Source: Euryarchaeota archaeon UBA111 (GTDB taxonomy: Archaea > Thermoplasmatota > Poseidoniia > Poseidoniales > Poseidoniaceae). From it: a DNA stretch of 12,378 nucleotides. Below the pieces are notes generated by a model, which saw only the letters and a program-made list of their open reading frames with translations, was not told the origin of the DNA and searched no databases. The stretch is taken from assembly GCA_002506025.1 (NCBI GenBank), contig DAWS01000149.1, positions 1 to 12,378 of the forward strand, written 5' to 3'. Both the position numbers and the translations under genes were made by a program. Every line of letters begins with the position of its first letter. Position 1 is the first letter of the stretch. Below, one piece after another: positions 9,501 through 12,219 of this stretch.

Positions 9501-11467
9501 CCATTCCCTAGACTACCATAGGTGTTATCTCCCCAACAATACAACGACTGGGCGTTGGATATAATACAGTTAGAACTACCATACCCAGATGCTATTGATT
9601 GTCGGTAACCTTCGGCATATCCATTCCAATTGTTCCAATTTGTGCCGTCTGGGAGTGGGTATGCATAGATATCATCCGAACGATGATCCGCCATTGAATC
9701 GACTGCATTATGGTGAAGAGTTGAATTCTTGTTATTGATGCCGCTGTCGGTCAGGAAAATGATGCCGTTCTTACCGGTTGAATTGAAGACGGTGTTGTTG
9801 TGGATATCGTGATAATCACCTTTGACCATTAGACCGCCTGCAGCATTCCAGATAACATTGTGATGCATAGTTCCATTCCTACCTTCACCAACTTGGTTGA
9901 TTGGTGCATCAAATCTTGCACCGTACTTGATTACATCGTGAATCCAGTTATAGGCAATTTCAGCACCGGGTGCCTCTCCCTGCATGACTTGAACAACTGC
10001 CCCATCAGTCTGCAAATGGCCAACATTCCATACTTCATTGTAGAATACTTTAGGCGCATCACCGATAGATAATACCGACGAAGCACCGGTTAGGTGAACC
10101 GAGTTGTTAGTGAAATACATATCGCGCCCGCCCTCGTAAATAGTCGTCATCAAACCCTTTTGGTCTGCTGCTGTCCAATCGATAGCGTGGAAGTAAGAAT
10201 TGTTGACAGTGTTGTTGTGAGATTGGCCTCCCGAACCGTGGAATTCAAGCGCACCGCCATCGGTGTTGGTGATAGAAATCCTGTCGACAAATGTGTTGGT
10301 ACATCGGTAGAAGCGGGTCATCCAGCGGTCGTCTTCAGATTCACCGGTAATGCCTAAACCACGTTTTGAAGTGCTTGGATATTCAAGTGTTGAATTGGTA
10401 AAACTACACCTGTCACAGTTGTTGAAGTTGATTGTGGTGCCAAAGAAATCAATGCCTTGAATCGTTACCCGGTCTGAATTTTCAACGCTTATGGCAAATG
10501 GTTGAACCTTGACGCGCAAATCCAAGTTGTTGGCATCTTGGCCGCCGGGAGTCTTGTAATGCAAGCGACTGTTGTCTGTGTCAAACCACCATTCGCCGTC
10601 AATATCGATTAATTCGCGTTTCCCTTCCAAAAAGTAAGCGTGGTGTTTATTTTTCCAAGAAACCCCACTTGAGTCATAAGAGAATGTTCCGTTAGCACTA
10701 TTCCACCCGGTTATCTCACGACTGTTACTACGGAATGCGCCTAGATTGAGAATCGCAATTGCACCTACTGGATCTAAACCCGTGGCATTAATGGTCTCAT
10801 TAAGTCCTGTGTGCACGCCAGTTTCTGGACCAGCATCGGTTAGCCAACCTTGTGTGTAGGCGTTATTGTTGGTGGTCAAGGTTCCCTCTGCCCAATAGGA
10901 GCGATTGAATACCGTTTCATCAGAGAACTGGGCGTTTGGCCAACGGGCCGGAACTTGCTCGTCATAGTTGTAGAATAATTGCCAGCCTGCAACCGGCAAA
11001 TCAACTTCCTGGATGCCATCGCTGTCGGCATTAGTCCACACTGCTGATAAGTCAGCAGTGATGCTTTTTGTTCCATCGAATACCACACTAGCACCATCAG
11101 CGGCGCGAATAACCAAATCATCTAGATTGTCAACTGTGACATTATCGTGATAATTGCCCGATTGAAGAATGACTTCATCACCCGGGACCGCTACAGAAAT
11201 TGCTTCGCTGAGACTATTTTTCGGGCAGTTAATCGTTCCAGACCAACTTGCAGAGCCATTAACCGGGTCAATGTAAATTGGCGTGCCAGCGGTTCTAGTG
11301 ACCGAGTCACAGCCAGCATATGATTCGCGAACGTCAAGGACACTTAGCTCTCCTCTTTGCTCATAATTTGCCGTAATTTCGTTTATCCCAGCAGACCACG
11401 TCATTGAGATCATTAAGAACACAATGAATAGGGAAGTCTTGATTTTCTGCGACGATTTAACCGACAG
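1..11467 (-). CDS. Giant secreted modular beta-propeller / Ig-like protein (C-terminus beyond window)
   Basis: The minus-strand frame is open from a stop at 11534-11536 to the left edge, giving at least 3,822 codons from the proposed CTG start at 11467-11465. I read it through without a stop or frameshift. Domain order: signal peptide (1-26), right-handed beta-helix (about 43-616), seven-repeat RCC1 propeller (about 623-990), beta-helix closing segment (about 997-1025), CTN...DGSC motif (1050-1069), then four split He_PIG units each holding a seven-bladed propeller, with whole He_PIG repeats between them. Such domains are typical of extracellular binding or adhesion proteins. A role in surface attachment, polymer binding or cell-cell contact is an inference; I saw no catalytic motif. 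The protein is rich in Ser, Thr, Asn, Gly and Asp, poor in Lys, and has many N-x-S/T sequons, which suits a glycosylated archaeal surface protein. In-frame alternative starts are GTG 11422 and ATGs at 11413 and 11404, but each removes the basic n-region of the signal peptide. The reading frame is certain; the exact function is unknown. Confidence 0.93.
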   Translation of the reverse strand, partial: MSVKSSQKIKTSLFIVFLMISMTWSAGINEITANYEQRGELSVLDVRESYAGCDSVTRTAGTPIYIDPVNGSASWSGTINCPKNSLSEAISVAVPGDEVILQSGNYHDNVTVDNLDDLVIRAADGASVVFDGTKSITADLSAVWTNADSDGIQEVDLPVAGWQLFYNYDEQVPARWPNAQFSDETVFNRSYWAEGTLTTNNNAYTQGWLTDAGPETGVHTGLNETINATGLDPVGAIAILNLGAFRSNSREITGWNSANGTFSYDSSGVSWKNKHHAYFLEGKRELIDIDGEWWFDTDNSRLHYKTPGGQDANNLDLRVKVQPFAISVENSDRVTIQGIDFFGTTINFNNCDRCSFTNSTLEYPSTSKRGLGITGESEDDRWMTRFYRCTNTFVDRISITNTDGGALEFHGSGGQSHNNTVNNSYFHAIDWTAADQKGLMTTIYEGGRDMYFTNNSVHLTGASSVLSIGDAPKVFYNEVWNVGHLQTDGAVVQVMQGEAPGAEIAYNWIHDVIKYGARFDAPINQVGEGRNGTMHHNVIWNAAGGLMVKGDYHDIHNNTVFNSTGKNGIIFLTDSGINNKNSTLHHNAVDSMADHRSDDIYAYPLPDGTNWNNWNGYAEGYRQSIASGYGSSNCIISNAQSLYCWGDNTYGSLGNGLHGTFSSLPVEITSFGTGLYPVKVATGGHHSCAILNDGTVSCWGYNNHGQLGDGTQISRYTPTPTLSLGVGVEAVDIVAGGHHSCAVLDDGNVKCWGSNVYGQLGDGTTTNSFSPITISGFTGTSQAISLTAGWTFTCALIEDGSVKCWGRNQNGQLGLGTSGAPSTTPTQSTSFGSGLYAVDVDAGWAQTCAVINDGRVMCWGQGSNGRLGTGNSFQQTTPTFTASLGTDRYAKQVVQGGGHGCAVIDDGTVKCWGSGISTGTGGMSDVFTPTTTDSLGAGRTAHALIAGTGHVCAILDDATMTCWGTGGNGRLGNGATDNQLSPVPVITTGVPKYWQVSDFLVDPDNRDFRPVWGSPLHILGAGAYAADEASPWVPGTKWSYSPLSSPTVGCTNEGALNYDSNAQFEDGSCYYISITPSATSAQLTANTPMTPITISATTSYVTNASIQPFDYTPYDVHQDMDIAIDRNGNSHICFRTNYGTGNLYYMTDVTGSWAWEAVQATNSVNVGLECNIAIDSNDYIHIVYQKTNTEDIRYATRAISHDGSISGDSTWSKSNLYTATAVGAFISMDIDEHDTLYVAYFEGVPDGQDLRWSKKVAGGSWAHGIIHSGTGPIGRHNSIVVDDADSTVHAVYKHGTGNYLKYAYKEGSNSWVRQNVDSSTSTSGDTSIAIDSNSYVHIAYSNNAGTKVYYSTNAAGSGFVTTTIDDGANAQSGLVLQLDDNDKAHIVYHNSNGNTLNYSSNAQGSWITQTLDGESSARGKGVSMELDRNGDMHLVYLDEDTDQLRFGKFRSLANTETYEIHPDLPTGLSFGANNGTIWGTPAEGFAAKDYTIYANTTTQSATATVQLMSMWQVEPSVAGVEIIQDNTITPITFNWTGWSSSVQNSSSAAYTAGESGYYNSIVTDSNNKVHIVSYRSGSKEDLRYTTNVSGSWVTTTIDSDMRVGQYCSIAIDSSDGLHVSYHRNEGNDLKYAYKASGSNSWGKETIDGSGGRYTSIAIDSNDNPHISYRESGGELTHATCSSNCLSATSWSFSPIITGVDVEWNSIAIDSSDHIHVAMYDATLDDLHYATDTSGTWVGSNLKNIYNAGGMALDIAVSPITDEPGISYFNAHSDDLEYKVYDGSSWSTEVIHFSGSVGRYNSLAYDSQGSAHISYEMNGAAFDDLWYATDATGSWVKEGIYVHPTERTGLDTAITVDANDDIHIAHRNTVNSGNLYHQTIQGYITASSTRSALSGATCTFSPSLPTGLSVEDGTCTISGAPTISQVNTTHTITATSSTGLSYTGQFYLNVVAQTPTISYSGSPFTLTKDTAISTITPTNTGGAATSWTISPTEPTGLTFDTSTGEITGTPTGLQTTPATYTITATNSGGTDTTTISISIIDQAPIISYSTTTFDLIVNEAMTSVTPSNSGGAATSWSISPGVPNGLHFDTATGELSGTPTVDSTSQVYTVTATNSGGTDTASLTIGVQVFATLTSSVDGISDVPNSAITPITFTHTINGDTSSPAWTTGVSTSSSQVIAGSYTQGNDIAQGPNGAMAIVGYESISNDMKLAYYYDGSWTTSVIQNSVTDLKYPSIGIDSSGVVHIVYLDMTNDVLRYATNSSGTWNVVDLHYTLGSNKNVAKGWIAGTDLAIDSLDNVHIVYSTKNSANTIHTINYTTNQGGSWSTTMISDVTKNAFDPAIALDSNDKAHVSYFRESGNDLIYASNSGGSWNLEIVAFAGNQGKYSSIAVDYNDVVHISFVQDDNNNDLRLASGNYGSWSVSDVQLNQAVHYTSIAADSNGDLHIVYSKFNFADNYIVEYVTNSSGSWNKATLSHDGGTFNSLSIDSNDDIHIAHSDVAVNQELEHATTPGSGKGVKQHTTWQISPALPAGLHMNWRSGVISGTPTSTYTNTTHTVYANISGNSVSTTIYLEFALDPPVISYTQNDLTFTKDVAISTISPSNSGGVAGSWAISPSFSNGLNFDTATGEITGTPNIVETRTMYTITATNSGGTATTYVNITVNDVAPSISYPSASYIFTKDQTISTIHATATGGEATSWEASDLPAGLSIDANDGYIWGTPTAVTPSTTYTIWANNSGGSASTTITFTVNDVAPSISYPSASYVFTKDQTISTIHATATGGEATSWEASDLPAGLSIDANDGYIWGTPTAITPATTYTIWANNSGGSASTTITMTVNDVAPGTFTYSPVDMDLTLNQAMTPNTVSPGGGAVTSWEIEPDVPNGLNFGSSNGTIWGTPSVLQTSPITYTIWANNTGGSSSTTVTIAITDIAPGTFTYSPVDMDLTLNQAMTPNTVSPGGGAVTSWEIEPDVPNGLNFGSSNGTIWGTPTVLQPSPITYTVWANNSGGSSSTTVTITIIDDAAVISYSLNEIVATLGVPISPHSNPTNTGGAVETWEISPDPGPHFHFNTANGIISGTPGALLTRTQYTIYANNSGGSAVANVHVTVNDVAPSITYSEASLTLVVNTAMTPLPVINSGGTIVSCSDSPTLPTGLSLSSTCEITGTPTVTTTNISYTITATNTGGTDSTTIYILVQSNAGTLTISPIYTEGSVNSTISDITMTYNHAVSSYGWSSGVSNISSVLSGNLQTGDGSHWIGIDSGEQGEMAVVFARNDTGATTHDLALRYLWNGVWTESLIDNGIDTGQHPSVAIDRHGALHIAYVDLHNGELRYATNASGSWVLSTLGVASVTGGGRGTAIVVHPITDAVHIVTTINENTYRDLQYHTNQGGSWINETITNTSRDEGNDPSMVMDGDGNLYVAYYCNVGCNDLRMSSRINGVWQNETIAGVANLYNTNTNHYNIGTTPEMAIDSQGTLHIVSQFQHNQMKRMYLHSGTPGNWFENRNLSSEKAHWPAIAVDSNDAVHIAYHIGANKHLKYLTNASGSWIAPVLLDGYGGWGSVMEIDANDDIFIAHSAPNNNAIKLTTVKGSGQGLTAIPVFDIAPPLPDGLTMNWRTGTISGTPTEVHVNSTHTVTVTALGFTTTATFTLYITGAPGSIAYADISGTHLTAITSQYPTFTNSSTSGEITSWETDPMLPTGLNIGSTNGTIWGTPTVIIAGGVYVIWANNSVGSASTTVNITINAQAPGSFNYNPIDIDLTLNQVMTPNTVSPGGGAVTSWEIEPDVPNGLNFGSSNGTIWGTPTVLQTSPITYTIWANNSGGSSSTTV
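524..1897 (-). other. Unit D: He_PIG-like domain split by a seven-bladed propeller
   Basis: The first half runs from LTISPIYTEG to SDITMTY, then YGWSSGVSNISS leads into a propeller at about 1795-735. I count seven blades, including VAIDRHGALHIAY, MAIDSQGTLHIVS, IAVDSNDAVHIAY and MEIDANDDIFIAH. Blade three is irregular (VHPITDAVHIV) and blade four has an additional Cys pair, CNVGC. The Ig-like half resumes after KGSGQGLT as IAPPLPDGLTMNWRTG, then TISGTPT. The same split layout as units A-C supports duplication of a whole nested unit. Confidence 0.72.
1898..3745 (-). repeat. Array of seven He_PIG repeats between units C and D
   Basis: Repeat borders read from the minus strand are 3745-3482, 3481-3221, 3220-2960, 2959-2690, 2689-2420, 2419-2153 and 2152-1898 (85-90 residues each). 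All keep the W-x-x-x-P/D-x-L/V-P-x-G-L core, the I-x-G-T-P turn and the N-S/T-G-G-S/T end. Repeats two and three differ at 4 of 87 residues by my alignment; repeats four and five differ at 7 of 90. The others are far more divergent, so two local duplications happened recently inside an older array. The last repeat has a Cys pair (VSCSDSP and TCEIT). The likely role is an extended stalk between propellers. Confidence 0.88.
3746..5089 (-). other. Unit C: He_PIG-like domain split by a seven-bladed propeller
   Basis: The first half ends NSAITPITFTH and leads through WTTGVSTSSS into a propeller at about 4985-3955. I count seven blades, including IGIDSSGVVHIVY, IALDSNDKAHVSY, IAADSNGDLHIVY and LSIDSNDDIHIAH. 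After the linker PGSGKGVKQ the Ig-like repeat resumes as TWQISPALPAGLHMNWRSG and then VISGTPT. The linker and the MNWRSG/MNWRTG wording are shared with unit D, so C and D look like the closest relatives among the four. The ligand cannot be read from the sequence. Confidence 0.72.
5090..5614 (-). repeat. Two whole He_PIG repeats between units B and C
   Basis: There are two repeats, 5614-5348 (89 residues) and 5347-5090 (86 residues). Each follows the He_PIG (putative Ig) pattern: x-P-x-I-S-Y, a strand, A-I/M-S/T-x-x-x-P-x-N-S/T-G-G-A-A-T-S-W, a hydrophobic strand, P-x-G-L-x-F-D-T-x-T-G-E-I/L-T/S-G-T-P-T, then Y-T-I/V-T-A-T-N-S-G-G-T. Such domains are usual spacers in large surface proteins. 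They probably set the distance between propellers B and C. Confidence 0.85.
5615..6946 (-). other. Unit B: He_PIG-like domain split by a seven-bladed propeller
   Basis: The first half ends NTITPITFNW. The propeller spans about 6840-5850 with seven blades, such as IAIDSSDGLHVSY, IAIDSNDNPHISY and ITVDANDDIHIAH. The second half, CTFSPSLPTGLS then CTISGAPT, completes the Ig-like repeat at about 5765-5615. Blade five departs from the rule (VSPITDEPGISY) and blade three carries an extra Cys pair, CSSNC. Two cysteines in the returning Ig half (CTFSP and CTISG) may form a disulfide across a sheet, which units A, C and D lack. Ligand unknown. Confidence 0.7.
6947..8258 (-). other. Unit A: He_PIG-like domain split by a seven-bladed propeller
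   Basis: The unit opens with the first half of an Ig-like repeat ending TPMTPITI. It continues with a propeller at about 8130-7125, and resumes with the second half, EIHPDLPTGLSF then NNGTIWGTP. I count seven blades, each built on D/N-I-A-I-D-x-N-x-x-x-H-I-x-Y, then seven to ten residues, L-x-Y-A-T and S-G-S-W. Examples are IAIDSNDYIHIVY, IAIDSNSYVHIAY and LQLDDNDKAHIVY. The pattern resembles BNR/sialidase-like blades but lacks the full S-x-D-x-G-x-T-W Asp box. The unit is followed directly by unit B with no whole He_PIG repeat between. Confidence 0.7.
8261..8320 (-). other. Cys-flanked CTN...DGSC motif (residues 1050-1069)
   Basis: The segment runs from CTNEGALNYD to FEDGSC, with one Cys at each end and regularly spaced Asn/Asp residues between them. 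The same motif is widespread in secreted proteins of marine bacteria and archaea, often in tandem near domain borders, and resembles calcium-binding thrombospondin type 3-like loops. Calcium binding and a disulfide between Cys1050 and Cys1069 are inferences. Here a single copy marks the border between the beta-helix/RCC1 half and the He_PIG/propeller half. Confidence 0.7.
8395..8482 (-). other. Beta-helix closing segment after the RCC1 propeller
   Basis: Residues about 997-1025 read VDPDNRDFRPVWGSPLH followed by ILGAGAYA. This resembles the typical C-terminal segment of secreted beta-helix proteins, roughly D-x-x-x-x-D-F-R-L-x-x-G-S-P-x-I-D-A-G. Its position about 380 residues after the last beta-helix coil implies that the RCC1 propeller lies inside the beta-helix domain. 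The match is by eye against remembered family consensus. Confidence 0.6.
8490..9600 (-). other. RCC1-type seven-bladed beta-propeller (residues about 623-990)
   Basis: Seven tandem repeats of about 50 residues share the pattern G-G-x-H-x-C-A-x-x-x-D-G-x-V-x-C-W-G-x-N-x-x-G-Q-L-G. Examples are CAILNDGTVSCWG, CAVLDDGNVKCWG, CALIEDGSVKCWG and CAVINDGRVMCWG. The first repeat is the most divergent (CIISNAQSLYCWGDN), and the sixth loses the G-x-L-G part. Seven matches the blade number of the RCC1 fold. Each blade carries two cysteines about ten residues apart, as in secreted bacterial RCC1-like proteins, and these probably form disulfides outside the cell. RCC1 domains mediate protein or ligand binding; no nuclear role applies here. 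The block sits between the beta-helix and its closing motif. Confidence 0.9.
9620..11340 (-). other. Right-handed parallel beta-helix domain (residues about 43-616)
   Basis: The domain opens with a classic beta-helix entry: IYIDPVNGSASWSG, then a Ser-Leu-x-x-Ala-Ile segment, PGDEVILQSGNYHDNV and LVIRAADGASVVFDG. This matches the way pectate-lyase-like and DUF1565-like helices begin. Later coils repeat short N-N/S-x-V/I patterns such as NNTVNNSYFH, TNNSVHL, YNEVWNVG, AYNWIHDV, HHNVIWNA, HNNTVFNS and HHNAV, about 20-25 residues apart. Such domains bind or cleave polysaccharides, or serve as stalks. I see no obvious lyase or hydrolase active site, so binding or a structural role is the safer guess. 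Residues Cys/Cys in NNCDRCSF lie mid-domain. The usual closing motif of this family is not at the end of this segment but on the far side of the RCC1 block. Confidence 0.8.
11390..11467 (-). other. N-terminal signal peptide of the giant protein, with CTG start
   Basis: Translated from CTG as Met, the N-terminus is basic (SVKSSQKIKTS), followed by the hydrophobic stretch LFIVFLMISM and then TWSAG, where S-A before Gly27 fits signal peptidase cleavage near residue 26. The n-, h- and c-regions are all present, which argues for export by the Sec pathway. The upstream in-frame codons back to the stop at 11534 contain no ATG, GTG or TTG. The later starts (GTG 11422, ATG 11413, ATG 11404) would leave only part of the hydrophobic core. 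The start choice is therefore an inference from peptide shape and ribosome-binding-site spacing. Confidence 0.72.
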
Positions 11468-11472
11468 CGTAA

Positions 11473-11494
11473 CGCCTCCCCTAAAGGGGAGGCG
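11473..11494 (-). promoter_or_regulatory. Perfect 9-bp hairpin containing the Shine-Dalgarno of the giant gene
   Basis: CGCCTCCCC (11473-11481) and GGGGAGGCG (11486-11494) are exact inverted complements around a 4-nt loop. On the minus strand the 3' arm is GGGGAGGCG, which holds a strong GGAGG Shine-Dalgarno, and exactly 7 nt separate GGGGAGG from the proposed CTG start. A folded stem would hide the ribosome binding site. No T-run follows on either strand, so it does not look like an intrinsic terminator. Regulation by refolding or a helicase is an inference. Confidence 0.65.
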
Positions 11495-11520
11495 GAATTT
11501 CTCCGGTTTATTTGTTACCC

Positions 11521-11530
11521 TAGATAAAAT
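11521..11530 (-). promoter_or_regulatory. Possible archaeal TATA-like box for the giant gene
   Basis: The minus strand reads ATTTTATCTA just after the stop of the upstream gene. It is AT-rich, and about 25 nt downstream would place a transcript start just before the hairpin at 11494. Only 66 bp separate the two genes, so read-through from upstream is equally possible. No clear BRE was seen. Confidence 0.2.
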
Positions 11531-11533
11531 GAG

Positions 11534-12043
11534 TCATTTTTCTGCAGGTTTCTCCGGTGGCCATTCCATTTTTGCGTCATAAGGCCAGCCTTTTTTGCTG
11601 ACATTGAAGCCAAGTTCGGCAAATTTTCTGCGAGCTTTTCGCCATACTGGCAACAGGTAACCGACTTGAGAGCGCTCACTGAATGTCCAACGCCACGGAC
11701 AGCGTGGAAGACTGGCGACCCAGTTGTCGAATAACGCCCGCGTTTCTGGCACTTCATGACCGCCTGGTAATAGGAACGATGCAATGTTCAACGCGCCATG
11801 TGAGCCCCTTGTTTCTGACCAACAAGCCAGCTCAAGGCCGAACAATGGGCCGTCCAAGACTTTGAGACCAATAGTTCTGGTTGATTGGGCCATGGGGACG
11901 ATTATCGCAAATCGATCAACTAGTCGTGCGCCCTCATGTCGCTCGATTTGCCAACCTGCTTGTTCGATTAATTTTCTCAATGCCTTAACACACTGAACTG
12001 GGGAAACACTGACTTCCAAATCGGTTGTCGCTTTCCGCACCAT
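11534..12043 (-). CDS. Conserved-looking hypothetical protein, 169 residues
   Basis: I do not recognise this family. The protein begins MVRKATTDLEVSVSP and has a predicted helix (VKALRKLIEQAGW), a beta-rich middle (RFAIIVPMAQ, IGLKVLDGPLFGLELACW), a region GGHEVPETRALFDNWVASL, and a basic, Trp-rich C-terminus (VWRKARRKFAELGF, then GWPYDAKMEWPPEKP). There are eight Trp residues, no signal peptide and no membrane segment, so it is probably cytoplasmic. The start at 12043 is chosen because GGAAGGAG lies 5 nt upstream. An in-frame ATG at 12106 would add 21 residues but has no such site and falls in the inverted repeat. It lies between rpl12 and the giant gene on the same strand. Whether it is functionally tied to either cannot be told. 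Confidence 0.8.
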   Translation of the reverse strand: MVRKATTDLEVSVSPVQCVKALRKLIEQAGWQIERHEGARLVDRFAIIVPMAQSTRTIGLKVLDGPLFGLELACWSETRGSHGALNIASFLLPGGHEVPETRALFDNWVASLPRCPWRWTFSERSQVGYLLPVWRKARRKFAELGFNVSKKGWPYDAKMEWPPEKPAEK

Positions 12044-12048
12044 AGATA

Positions 12049-12056
12049 CTCCTTCC
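12049..12056 (-). promoter_or_regulatory. Ribosome binding site of the 169-residue protein
   Basis: The minus strand reads GGAAGGAG, then TATCT, then ATG at 12043. This placement decides the start in favour of 12043 over the in-frame ATG at 12106. Confidence 0.7.
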
Positions 12057-12103
12057 TTAGTGAGTGCATGAATGCTTCCAATACTTGGTTGCAATCGAGT
12101 ATG

Positions 12104-12163
12104 CACGGTTCAACAAGCGGCCGTCGCTGGACGAGGCCTTCCGCTAAAGACCGATGAACCGTG
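12104..12163. other. 60-nt nested inverted repeat between rpl12 and the 169-residue gene
   Basis: CACGGTTCA (12104-12112) and TGAACCGTG (12155-12163) are exact inverted complements. Inside them AGCGG (12116-12120) pairs with CCGCT (12141-12145), and CGTC (12122-12125) pairs with GACG (12130-12133) around a 4-nt loop. The three stems stack inside one another, as in a folded RNA. It lies about 60 nt upstream of the start at 12043, so it could be a 5' leader structure or a small RNA. It fits no tRNA, box C/D or H/ACA pattern I can recognise. Confidence 0.5.
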
Positions 12164-12198
12164 TCGATATGCTCTCGCCTGCTTAGGCAAGGGTAAAT

Positions 12199-12213
12199 CG
12201 GATAGGTTATCCG
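12199..12213 (-). terminator. Short hairpin just after rpl12, possible transcript end
   Basis: CGGATA and TATCCG flank a 3-nt loop, a perfect 6-bp stem beginning 6 nt after the rpl12 stop codon. No strong T-run follows on the minus strand (ATTTACCC). It may mark or stabilise the 3' end of the ribosomal transcript. A second, weaker stem, GCCT/AGGC at 12177-12188, lies just beyond it. Confidence 0.3.
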
Positions 12214-12219
12214 TCTTAA

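Noticed and set aside
1..11467. A run of fragmented pseudogenes rather than one gene
   Set aside because: The frame register is kept from 11467 to position 2, and the domain patterns continue without interruption across all borders.
11473..11494. The 9-bp hairpin read as an intrinsic terminator of the 169-residue gene
   Set aside because: No T-rich run follows the stem on either strand, and its 3' arm is better explained as the Shine-Dalgarno of the next gene.
11515..11996. Small frames overlapping the 169-residue gene on both strands (11515-11784 minus, 11683-11865 plus, 11784-11996 plus)
   Set aside because: They are shadows without ribosome binding sites or recognisable motifs, and mutually overlapping.
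11534..12106. Longer 190-residue version of the hypothetical protein
   Set aside because: The ATG at 12106 has no Shine-Dalgarno and falls in the inverted repeat, while ATG 12043 has GGAAGGAG at ideal spacing.
12104..12163. A tRNA gene in the rpl12 spacer, suggested by GGTTCA
   Set aside because: No acceptor, D-arm or anticodon arm can be built around it; GGTTCA is part of a simple inverted repeat.
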